Origin: Mactra quadrangularis
Taxonomy: Eukaryota; Mollusca; Bivalvia; Venerida; Mactridae
Length of the DNA stretch: 64,000 nt
Assembly: GCA_025267735.1 (NCBI GenBank)
Contig: CM046298.1
Span: 37,261,264 to 37,325,263, forward strand
Direction of reading: 5' to 3'
Shown: positions 21,409 to 32,500 of the stretch, piece by piece
Position numbering within the stretch: position 1 is the stretch's first letter
How the letters are laid out: each line of letters opens with the position of its first letter
Position numbers and translations under genes: made by a program
Notes under the pieces: generated by a model
Told to the model about the DNA's origin: nothing
What the model saw: only the letters and a program-made list of their open reading frames with translations
Database searches by the model: none

Positions 21409-21666
21409 TTACGTTACGTTATAATGAGTTTCACTCAAACAAACAATGAGACCTTTTGAGATTCGATATAGATCGAACGACTTGTTTTTAATGCTCTCAG
21501 CTGATAACGACCCCGGATTCCACTGACTTATCCTATATTGTTCAATACCATTGTTATAGAACGACAAGGGGCCGGTTTTGGGTAAAACATCGGGTAGACT
21601 TAAGTGGGTATGGACGTCATCCGCTACGCGAGGTTGAATCATAGGGATCACGCGAGGTGGGGGCAT
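21409..21666 (-). CDS. Uncertain 85-residue frame, GC-richer than surroundings
   Basis: Open frame beginning MPPPRVIPMIQPRV, ending KGLIVCLSETHYNVT. Its GC is clearly higher than its neighbours and resembles the viral-type genes at 1.7-3.6 kb. An in-frame TGA directly precedes the ATG. I recognise no domain. It may be the 3' end of a decayed coding region (viral, transposon or host) or chance. Confidence 0.25.
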   Translation of the reverse strand: MPPPRVIPMIQPRVADDVHTHLSLPDVLPKTGPLSFYNNGIEQYRISQWNPGSLSAESIKNKSFDLYRISKGLIVCLSETHYNVT

Positions 21667-23101
21667 TCAGACCCATCCCATTCCGCGTCATATTTCACGT
21701 ACAGACGCTATACTGTTCCAAAATTATTCAATGAACACCCGAGATAAAAATCATGGTCTCAACACCTATCCTTACCAAAAACAATACGACAAACACTACT
21801 GTTTGGGCGTGAGCGAGACGCGGTTATTGTACAGAAATATACATGTATTCACAATACTTATCTGATTATTACATTGACAATTGATATTCATAAATATATA
21901 TACATAAACACGTATGTAATTCAATAAGAAAAGGATTACATAATCATTTAATTATAATTCATTTCAAAATATACAAATAACCATAACGTTGAATGACGTA
22001 CACATATAAGGTAAATGTCAGAAATACTGCGAGCCGGCTGCCCCAACACAAACCTTTTTAAAAGGAAGTGGAGGTAGAAGATAACCAAAAGTCAGTCAGG
22101 GTTAACTCAAGAATAATTTCATTCACAATATTGAGGAGAATATCAAGATCAGCAACATTGTATGTGAGAGAAGACTTTTAATCGCAAGTATGGATAACAA
22201 TACGTTACATTTAAAAGCAAGACTTGAGAGAACATCATAATTAGAAACATTACAAGCGAGGGACGTAATTTTATATCGCTGGTATTGGTATAAATATGTA
22301 ATATATAAGAGCAAGACTTGTGAGAATATAATGATAAGCTCCATTGTATGAGAGGGAAGTAATTTTATGTCCCTAATATTGGTATAAATATGTGATATAA
22401 AACGGCAATACTTGATGGAATATCATGATTAGCAACAGTACATGTAAGAGACGTCATTTTAAGTCGCTAGTATTGGTAAATATGTTATATTGAAAAGCAA
22501 GACTTGGAGGAATATCATGATAAGCAACATTCCATGTAAAAGAAATAATATTATATCACTAGTATTGATGAAAAATATATGTTTTATTTAAGAGCAAGAC
22601 TTGAGGGAATATTATGATTAACAACATTAAATTTTAGAGACGTCTTTTTATATTGCTAGTATTTGTATAAATATGCTATATATAAGAGCAAGACTTGAGG
22701 GAATATCATGATAAACAACATTACATGTAAGAGACGTCATTTCAAATCGCTAAAATTGGTATAAATATGTTATATATACGAGCAAGACTTGAGGGATTAT
22801 TATAAGCTCCATCGTATGTGAGGGAAGTCTCTTTTTATCGCTAGTATTGGTATAGATAGGTTATATTTTAGAGCAAGACTTGAGGAAAGATCATGATTAG
22901 CATCATTCCATGTGAAAATAAAATAAAAATTATCGCTAATATTTATGCTAATATGTTATATATAACTGCAAGACTTGAGGGAATATCATAATTAGCAACA
23001 TTACGGATAACGGATAAAGATGAACTTACTTCAGATTATATTGGTTTTAACTTTGAATTTTAATCGTTTATTACAAAATGACACGTTGCATTCCAACATA
23101 G

Positions 23102-23910
23102 TTGATCAGTATCCGGACAACTACATTTCGGACTTTCATTTTCGTTACCTATCAGTCATGGTCAAGATGTTTTTACCAGTCTTTTATGAACATAAATGTT
23201 TCAATACAGAAAACTAAGGCTGTTCCCAGGACTATTCGTCGGAAGAATTTTATTCCAATCTATATTTTATTGTCTGGAGATGTACATCCTTGTCCTGGCC
23301 CTGTTTCTTCAACAACAAGCAATACCTGTGATACAAACGTCAACTGTGATTTTAAATCTTTTACCAAACGTGGTCTACATTCTATTCATATTAATACTCG
23401 AAGTCTTTTACCAAAAATTAGTGAAATACGTTCCATCGCTAGAAGAACTAATGCAGCAAGTATCTGTATAGTGAGTCACGATTCAGTGTCTGATACAGAA
23501 GTTTCCTTTAATTACTATTCTATTCAACGCAACGATAGGAATCAACATTGTGGTGGTGTCTGTCTATACATCCGGAGAGATATTTCTTTTAACACTTGCG
23601 ATGATTTTTTCATATCCAGTTTGAAGCTGGATAACTTTACTTCTTCCAAACACAAAACCCATACTGTGTGGTGTGTTGTGGTGTAGTGTATAGGCCTCCA
23701 AAACAATCAAATTTGTATGACCTTTTGGACACTGTTTCTTCATCCAGTAGACTTTTTAATGAACATGAAACTATTATATTGGGTGATTTAAACACTAATG
23801 TTTCTAGTACTGACAATTGTTCTCATATTCATGCATTATTTTCTTTTATTGAAATGTTTAATTTTAAACAATTGATTCAAGATTTTACTAGAGTGAGTCA
23901 AACCTCATAA
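23102..23910 (+). pseudogene. LINE apurinic-type endonuclease, broken
   Basis: Two overlapping frames (23,102-23,686 and 23,668-23,910) together cover an AP-like endonuclease. A frameshift lies near 23,680, between HTVWCVV and the following VYRPPK. The downstream SDH motif region (LSDHFLTF) is in another frame after 23,950. No intact protein. Confidence 0.75.
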
Positions 23911-24138
23911 TCCATTATTGATTTAATCTTAGTGTCTGACAAAGACAAAATTTCTGTCTGATGTAGTTGCCACTTCTCTAAGTGACCATTTTCTTACATT
24001 TTGTACAAAATCCAAATTGTGTAACCATAATACAGTTAAATTGAGATCTTTGAAGAACTACAGTAAAGATATTCTTCAAGCAAATTTATTGTCTACTGAC
24101 TGGAGTGCTGTTCTTTTATCTGATAATGTGTCTGAAGC

Positions 24139-25218
24139 ATGAAAGTTCAGAAAGGAGTTTCTCCTAATCATTGTTCATTTACACAAGTAACTGAGAGCAA
24201 AGTTCTTCAAGTTCTTAAATATTTGTTTAAATTAAGTGCCAAAAAAGACCAACGGGTTAGATGGTATTCTACCTCGTTTTGTAAAGATGGTGCTTCTGTT
24301 ATTGTTGAACCTTTGATTCATAGTATTGTCATTACTTTAATTCATGGTGTTGTACCCGATTATTTAAAATTAGCAAGAGTTGTGCCACCTTTAAAAAAAA
24401 CCTGTGTTGGTAATTACCGTCCTGTTTCGATTTTAAATATAGTTTCCAAAATATTTGAACGAGTGGTTTATGACCAAATTGAGTATTATCTTAAAGACAA
24501 AAAGTTATTGTTTGAATTTCAATCTGGATTTAGAAGTGATTACTCTACTGCCTCATGTTTGACTCATTTAACTAACTTTATAAAATTTGAAATGGTTAAA
24601 GGAAATGTAGTAGGCATGGTTTTATTAGATCTACAAAAGGCTTTTGAGACTGTTGTCCACTCCATTCTTCTTATGAAACTTAAATCATGTGGCTTCAGTA
24701 ATGACGTAGTAATGTGGTTTAACTTTTATCTTACTGGTAGACGAGTTAGTTGATGTCTCTGTAACTTATTCTTCATCTTCCCCTATCACTTGTGGTGTGC
24801 CTCAGGATTTTATTCTTGGTCCTCTCCTTTTTTTATTTATGTTAATGACATGTCTATGATAGTTAAGAACAAACTTTTATTATATGCTGATGATTCAGCA
24901 ATTTTAGTGTCAGATAAAGATAAATCAAAAGTTGAAAAATTATTGTCTGAAGATCTTGCCAATGTAAATCAATGGCTTATTGACAACAAATTACCATTAC
25001 ATTTAGGAAAAACAGAATCAATTCTTTTTGGATCTAGATTTAAAATCAAGATAAATCCTAACCTTAATATTACTTGCAATAACTCTGAAATTAAAAGTAC
25101 CTCTTTTGTTAAATATCTTGGAGCAACTTTAGACCAAAGTTTAACTTTTGATGCCATGACACATTCTATTTTGAAAAAAGCAAACTCTCGTTCAATGTTT
25201 CTATATAGAATCTACTAG
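24139..25218 (+). pseudogene. LINE reverse transcriptase, broken
   Basis: RT fingers and palm at 24,139-24,753 (NYRPVSILNIVSK, LLDLQKAF) and the rest at 24,790-25,218 (CGVP then DFILGPLLF, YADDSAI). They are separated by a stop/frameshift near 24,752. The canonical GVPQGS reads QDF here. Catalytic YADD is intact, but the protein is split. Confidence 0.8.
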
Positions 25219-28200
25219 GAAAAAAGATTATCTCACAGAACACACAAAAACTTCTCGTGTCATCCTTAATTCAGTGTCATTTTGACTATGCATACACTAT
25301 TAGGTATCATAGTATCAAAAAAAATTAAATCACACAAAATAAACTTATAAGATTTGTTCTAGGACTTGAATCCAGAGCACACATTGGCCCACAGCAATTC
25401 AAATCTGTCGGCTGGTTGCCAGTATCTGTGAGAGTTGAACACATTATATTATCTCAAGTTTTTAAAATAAAACATGGGTTAGCTCCCCTCTACTTACAAA
25501 ACAGTTTTTTTGCCACAAAGTATTATTCATTCTTACAGTCCAAGGCTCAGTCAAAAAGGTACATATGCTTTACCTAAAGTTAAAAGTTAAAGTAAAAAAT
25601 CCTTTGTTTATTTTGGTGCCAAATTATAGAACAGTCTACCACCTTTTATACAATTAAATAATTTTATTCTTTTAATTCTCCTGTCAAAGAATACCTTCAA
25701 ATAATTTGAAATAATTTTAAGTCCGTGTATCTTTTTTAAAACCCGTTTTGTTATAACTGTTGATGTTTTGGTTGTATATATTTCTTAATTAAAATAAGAT
25801 TTAATTTTGCACTGCTTTAATACTAACTGTTCCAATTGTCTGTGATAATATCTAGCTCTATCAGAAATTAATGACTGTTATATATGTATTAATTTATTTC
25901 ATTATATTATTAGCACAATTAGTTATCATTTATTCTATGATATAAATAACACCTCTATATTTAATTTTCATCATACAATTTTGATCATTTGCCTTTCTAT
26001 GTCTTGCCGCCAACCCAAGGACAACAATGGAAATAAAAGGTTCTCTTTCATATGCTATCCCTGGCGTTGGTGTGCATATCATGGACAAGCATTTTATGTA
26101 ATGAAATCTTTAGATGATATGTTTAAATGTCTTTTACCATTGTAGGTATAGTATGCTAAAATTAATCTATCAATCTATTACATGTGAGAGACTTCATTTT
26201 AAGTCGCTAGTATTGGTATAGTATGTTATATATAAAGGCAAGACTTGCGGGAATATCATGATAAGCTCCTTTGTATGTAAAGGAAGTTATTTTATATCGC
26301 TAGAATTGGTATAAATATGTTACATTTTAGAGCAAACTTGAGGGAATATCATGATTAACAACATTACATGTGTGAGACGTCATTTTGAATCGCAAGTATT
26401 GGAATTAATATATATTTAAGGGGAAGACTTGAGAGAATATCATGATAAGCAGCATTCCAAATGAAAATAGTAATTTTATATCGCTAAAATTTATGTGAGT
26501 ATGTTATATATAACAGCAGACTTGAGGGAATATCATAATTAGCATCATTACATGTGAGATGCTTCATTTTATACCGCTAGTATTTGTATAAATATGTTAT
26601 GTATAAGAGCAAGACTTGAGGGAATATCATGACTAACAACATAACATATGAGAGACGTCATTTTAAATCGCTAGTATTTGTATAAGTATGTTATATATAA
26701 GAGCAAGACTTGAGGGAATATCATAAGAAGCTAAATTGTGTTTGAGGGAAGTCACTTTATATCGCTATTATTGGTATAAACATGTTATATATAACAGCAA
26801 GACTTGAGGGAATATCATAATTAGCAACATTACATGTAAGAGATGTAATTTTATATCGCTGTTATTGGCTTAAACATGTTATATTTAAGCGCAAGACTTG
26901 AGAGAATATCATTAAAGGCAACATTTCATGTGAGTGACGTAATTTTAATAATAATGTTGCTTATCACAATAAATTATGCTATCAAGTCATGCTCTTAAGT
27001 ATAAAATATCTATACCAGTACTAGCGACATAAAATGGCGTCTCTCACATATAATGTTGCTTATCATGATAAATTATGCTATCAAGTCTTGCTCTTAAATA
27101 TCACATATCTATACCAATACTAGCGGTATAAAAAGATGTCTCCCACATGTCATGTTGCTAATCATTATATTCCCTCAAGTCTTGCTCTTATATATGCCAT
27201 ATTTACATCAATTCTAGCGATATAAAATGACTTCTCTCACATACAATAATCATGAATGCTTATCATGATATTCTCTCAAGTCTTGCTCTTAAGTATATCA
27301 TATTTAAACCAATACTAGCGATTTAAAATGATGTCTCACACATGTTTTGTTGCTTATCATGATATTCCCTCAAGTCTTGCCCTAAAATATAACATATATA
27401 CATCAATACTAGCGATATAAAATGAATCCTTTTACATGTTATGTTGCTAATCATTATAGTAATAATTCACCAAAGTCTCACATACAATGGAGCTTATCAT
27501 GATATTCTCTCAGTCTTGCTCTTAGGTATAACATATCTACACAAATACTAGCGACATAACATGAATTCTCACACATGTAACGTTGCTAATGGCGACAATC
27601 CATCAAGACTTGCTTTTATATATAACATATTTACAATAATACTAGCGATATAAAATATCTTCTCTTACATATAATGGAGCTTATCATGATATTCCTTCAA
27701 TATATCTATCATATTTACGTCTATACCAGCGATATTAAATGACTTCTCTTACAGGTAATGTTGCTAATTATGAAATTCTCTCAAGTCTTGCTCTTAAATA
27801 TTACATATTTTCACCAATACAGGTACTAGCAATACAAAATGACGTTTTCCACATACAATGGTGCATTTCATGATATTCTCTCAAGTCTTGCTCTTACATA
27901 ATGGACAATTCGGTGCATACCAGTGATATTTAATTCTGATATTCAATTAGTAGTGAAATATTTAGTCTCTCATTTTTACCTTTTTGACAATAGATTCACA
28001 CAGTTTAAATAAAACCGGTTTCGATCAAGTGATATCTCATAAGATTCATGAGTTCGCCAGAAATAATAATTCATTATCCTAAACATTTTTAATATTAGAC
28101 TTTTTTAGCGATAATTTAAAAGAATTATGATTTGGTACTGTCAGCGCTTTGATATTTAATTTATTCTCATGGTAACGCCTACTTTTCATCCCCCAAATAT

Positions 28201-28359
28201 CGTATTGATATGAATCATATTTTATGATATATCTTCGTCCTTAGAATAGAAAAATACGATTTATTGATTCCTGGTATTTTGATGAAAAGTATTTTTTATT
28301 AAACGCTGAAATGACATTACGGTATCTAATTGACCAAGGGACCTCAACTACGCGTACAA

Positions 28360-28999
28360 ATTGGGGGGAGGGTCTAATTCGCTAGACTTGAGAGAATACC
28401 ACGCCCCAATACTTGAGGGAGATACGCATACTACATAAGAGGCGGAGTTAACAAAAACTGACATATTGACACTAAATTTTAAGTGAAATTATGCTTGTAA
28501 TCCTTGAGTTAATATAATTTATTTAAAGAACATGTTTGATATTTGTTTAAATAGAAATATTCAGCAAAATATCTAGGAAAAGTTATACAATGCAAACCAA
28601 ACATGCTTACAAAATTTATGAAGGCACCGCCTACGTAGTCACAATTTGTAGGTGAAGTCTAATTCGCAAGACTTGAGAGAATTAATTATTCCAAGAGGTG
28701 AGGGAGCTCCGCCTATCTGTATAAATATGGTATGAGTAGGCGGGCGTTTTAAATTTCTCATTTCTTGCATTGTATAACTTTTCCTAGATATGTTTGGTGA
28801 ATGTTTCAAATTTAAACAAATATCAAACATGTTCTTTAAATAAATTATAACATAAATCAAGAATTATAGGCATAATTTCACCTAAAATTTAGTGTCAATA
28901 TGTCAGTTTTTGTTAACTCCACCTCTTATGTAGGAGGCGTATCTCCCTCAAGTATTGGGCGTGGTTTTCTCTCACATCTTGCGAATTAGACACCCCAAT
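28360..28999. mobile_element. Palindromic foldback-type element with TATA-like loop
   Basis: The left arm (28,360 to about 28,590) and right arm (about 28,760-28,999) are inverted copies: ttggggggagggtctaattc on the left and gcgaattagacaccccaa on the right, and inward acttgagggagatacgc / gcgtatctccctcaagt and gaacatgtttgatatttg / caaatatcaaacatgttc. The central loop repeats the arm-end motif and has TATAAATA at 28,720-28,727. It ends 70 bases before the start codon of the TIR gene. Confidence 0.8.
28648..28760 (+). promoter_or_regulatory. TATA-containing loop, candidate promoter of TIR gene
   Basis: Nearly identical to 19,580-19,700. TATAAATA at 28,720-28,727 is followed by a GC-rich tatggtatgagtaggcgggc. 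A start about 30 bases on would give a 5' UTR of about 320 bases to the ATG at 29,069, crossing the right arm of the palindrome. Promoter function is inference from the TATA word and position. Confidence 0.4.
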
Positions 29000-29068
29000 G
29001 TTCTGCGTTTCCAAATCGAAAACGAAAGTAGAGAAAACGTATAAAGTTTTCAGATTTTATTCATTAAA

Positions 29069-29524
29069 ATGGCTACAGAGAAGTATGATTTTTTTGTTTT
29101 ATACAACGAAGCTCGTTCCAAACAATATGAGACTGACGATACCATACTCTCTGAACATTTTACAAAATATCTTGTCGAAAAATTTAAACTAAAAGGGAAG
29201 ACAGGATACTTTTCAAAGACCGACAAGACCCCAGGAGAAAACGTGTTCAAAGTTTTGTCAAGGCTGGTAAACAACACAGATAAAACTATAGTTGTGTTTA
29301 CATCTGGGTTTGTAAAAAACTGTTGGAAAGTATATTGTCAACAGTCAGCATTTAAACAATTGATTGATCAAGACAAGGCTGAAAAACTTATTCCGATATC
29401 TTTATGTTTGACGAAGGAGGACAAAGGTGTTGAAGAATTAAATATATCAACATGGGTAGAATTTGATGAAAACTACCGGATAGAAAATGATGACAATGAA
29501 AATAATTGGAATCTAATTGGAAGG
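29069..29524 (+). CDS. Gene 2 exon 1: TIR domain
   Basis: 152 codons from an ATG in attaaaATGG to the donor AGG|GTAATT (phase 0). TIR signatures: box 1 YDFFVLYNEA (residues 6-15), BB-loop-like KTDKTPGENV, a KTIVVFTSGFVKNCWKVYC strand/helix, LIPISLCL, and a final helix NNWNLIGR. The position of the catalytic Glu of NAD-cleaving TIRs (W-x2-E type) appears to hold Tyr/Gln, so an adaptor role fits better than NADase. Without splicing the frame would run to a stop at 29,632 with sequence unlike a TIR end. Confidence 0.9.
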
Positions 29525-32500
29525 GTAATTTCTTACTTACATTTGGGTTTAACACTAATAATGTCCTGGGATCTCAAACATTTTAGAGGAATCTCTGTGA
29601 TCAGACATGGGCTATCCTCTCTTTCATATTAATGCCTGCATCGACTGCCAGTACAACATAGTTCATAGTGCATATAGTTAATGGCTTCATACTCAATGAG
29701 TTAAGCATTTTGATGTTCTTGCCATTTTTTTATTTGTTTTCCCTAAAAAACAGTTATTCACTACTGTATACACTGTTCAGTGATTTTTCATACAGGCACT
29801 AAAGTTTTTCCAATAAGATAGGTAAACCAGTCATCATCATGATGATACTTGGTAATATCTTTTCATACATATACACTTATAGAGTTATATACAGGTTAAA
29901 ACAAGTAGCTTAAACTATGTACATCACTTTACAGCATGAAACTATTTCTATAGACTATGACGTACTTTGGTTAGTGATAAGGATGGTAGCAAGTAGCTCT
30001 AAATTTGCATGGAATGTTCCAGTTTTTGTTGAGTCTGGCTTTGAACGAGTTCAATGTGGGAGCCTCTACTATGCTGCTCGGCAGGGCGTTCCAAGTGTCT
30101 TTTATCCTGTGACTTAAAGCATTTTTTTTAACATTTCTATTTGTTCTTTGTACAGTTTTACATTATGACCTCTTGTTGAGCTTTGGTTTTGTAGTAAAAA
30201 CTCATTAGCTATAATATCTAACTTGTTGATTATTTTACATACTTGAATTATATCAGCCCTTGTTCTCCTATATTCAAGTGTAGGGAGGCCGAGATTTAAT
30301 AACCTGTTAGTGTAGTCAAGTCCTTGGAGACTTCGAACTGCTCTTGTTGCTCTCCTCTGGACATTTTCAATGGCTAGCATTTCCTTTTTATAGAGTGGAT
30401 ACCATATTACTGAAGCATATTCCAGATGTGGCCTTACTAGTGCTTTATATAGGGAGAGGAACATTTCTTTATTCATAAAAGTAAAATTTTTGACAATTAG
30501 TCCAAGATTTCTGTTGGCCAAGTAAACCTTTTTGTAGAAGTGTTTATCAAATATTAGTTTATTGTCAATAATAATGTCCAAATCTTTCTTTTAACTTACT
30601 TCCTGTATCTTTTGTATATTATTTGTCTGGTCTTTCATGTAGTACTCACTAGCTTCGTTTTGCCCAATATGAAGATATTTGCATTTGTTAATGTTAAAAA
30701 CCATTTGCCACTTTTTTGCCCAGTCACATGCATCGAAGATTTTATCTTGAAGTATTTGTTTATCATCTTCTGAAGTAATTTTCCTGTATAGTTTTGTATC
30801 ATCAGCAAACATTTTCAAAGTGCAATTTACAACTTCTGGCTAATCGTTTATAAAAATTAGAAACAAACCTGGTCCTAAGACACTTCCTTGTGGTACTCCA
30901 CCTGCACCATGAGGATTTGGATCCATTAAAGTAGAACTCAACACGCTGTCAAACATGCCTATGTTTTTTGCTAATTCAATAAAAATGACAATTCTAAGAT
31001 ATATGACGCATGCATTTTGGTCAGGAAACGTTTGGTAACGACACATGGGGCCGTTAAAAGTCGTTCTTTTAGCGTTGCTAAGTGTGTTACCTGCCCTTGA
31101 TTTTGGAGTTAACTCCCTTAGCACGTACAACCCGTGCATTCCCATAATGCACATCGGTAACTCGTCTCGGCCACATTGTAGTTCGTCCTCATTATGCACG
31201 AAAACCACGCTTGCATGAAATGCATTTTATTAGCTACTGTATCCGCGGATTTTATCAAAATAAAATTTCAATACCTTTTTTTTCTTTTTAATGACCGCAA
31301 ATTTTACCTTGAAAAGAAAACTTTTGCTAAACGCCAAGGGAAATAATCAATATTACTCCTCGTGAAGTTATAGTGGTGTCTGTCCTGCATGACGTAATTT
31401 ACGTTTTCCAAAAATAACTTCTACAATGATGACGACATTTTGCTTTCGTTTGTAAACATCACTTTCTGGTGAAGAAATTCAGTCATTCATGGTTAGTATA
31501 GTAATTCTTTGTCATTTTTATAGTAAGATAAAGCTTATCAAACGAATGGAAACGCCATTATTTGACAGAAAACGTGCTTTATTTTTGCTGACATAAACTA
31601 GCTTGCATTTCGTCATGTCGGCGTCTGTTCCCAGACCCGGTATTCATTTGGAATGTAGAATAGGAAATTTCGGAAAATTGAAGCCTTGTGAATGATATTG
31701 TTTCTGAGGAATGACTAGCTTAACATACACATTGGGTCATACTATGCTTTTGTACTTGATATTGTATTTTATTGTGATAACACTGAACCATCACCTTTGG
31801 AAAATCAACGGGGTGTCCCGCTACTAAATTAAGAGAAACATTTCAAGGGCGGATCCTTCAGGTAGACAAACATCCGTGTCCCCCTCCTGTTTATTTTATT
31901 TTCAAAAACATTGAAATGAAAGTAAATGTGATACTTTCGCTTTCCAACTACCAGAATAAAGCAGTTATAAGATTATTTTACAGGATTTTTAGTTATTTTT
32001 TCTGTTTTTTCTTTTTCAGAATGCCTGACTGAAACTAGATCTAATGCAATTTGTGTACCATAACGCAATGCCAAGTATGACAAAAAATCTGCTTCAGCTC
32101 AATCAGGTAAATCTATGTTTTTGATGGTTAAAAACTAAATTTTAGACTTCTTCAAAACACTTCTCTGTCATCCATTGAAAGCCCACTTAACTTACCAAGT
32201 ATCATTTTTTGTATTTTGAAATTTAATTGTTGCACAATAAGTTGAATATTGACCAGATCTACTTGCAGGGAAATCATATTGTAATTATTTTTTACATATG
32301 TCGAGGAACTTATGACTGGAAAGCAACCTCAGCTTTCAGAGTCAAAAGTCATTAGATCTATACCTCCCAGTATAAGTAGAAGGCTTTCTATGTTAAGTGC
32401 ATTGAATACATGTCAAGGATGAGAAATAAATGTAACTTGAATAACTTGGATTTACAAAGGGCTCATATTTTCAAACATTTCACTAATTTTAGGCAATCTT

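Larger units (their letters stand above)
23005..26176 (+). mobile_element. CR1/L2-like LINE inserted in satellite unit
   Basis: 3172 bases flanked by ATTAC (23,000-23,004 and 26,177-26,181). It splits the satellite word agcaacattac/atgtgagag. The coding order is an N-terminal leader with LLSGDVHPCPGP, an endonuclease (HINTRSLLPKISEI, GGVCLYIRRDI, VYRPPKQSN, ILGDLNTN), an RT (NYRPVSIL, FQSGFRSDYST, LLDLQKAFETVVHSILL, YADDSAILV, VKYLGATLD) and a C-terminal region. Frames are broken at about 23,685, 23,910-24,139, 24,750 and after 25,218, so it is inactive. The 3' end is an ATCTATC-like tail. Confidence 0.88.
22130..27930. repeat. Inverted satellite array (about 95-bp units)
   Basis: Diverged tandem units carrying gcaagacttgagggaatatc, gattagcaacattacatg, gagacgtcatttta, and a TATA-like ggtataaatatgttatata. 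They run in direct orientation at 22,130-23,004 and 26,177-26,950, then in inverted orientation from about 26,951 to 27,930, so the array is a very large imperfect palindrome centred near 26,950. A LINE (23,005-26,176) interrupts one unit. Units carry an ACGTCA half-CRE-like word and TATA-like words. Whether they act as regulators is unknown. Confidence 0.88.

Noticed and set aside
22130..27930. CRISPR-like array
   Set aside because: Units of about 95 bp vary along their whole length with no constant repeat/variable spacer pattern, and the genome is eukaryotic.
32022..32106. Protein-coding exon
   Set aside because: The acceptor and donor look good, but all three frames contain stops; at most a non-coding exon.
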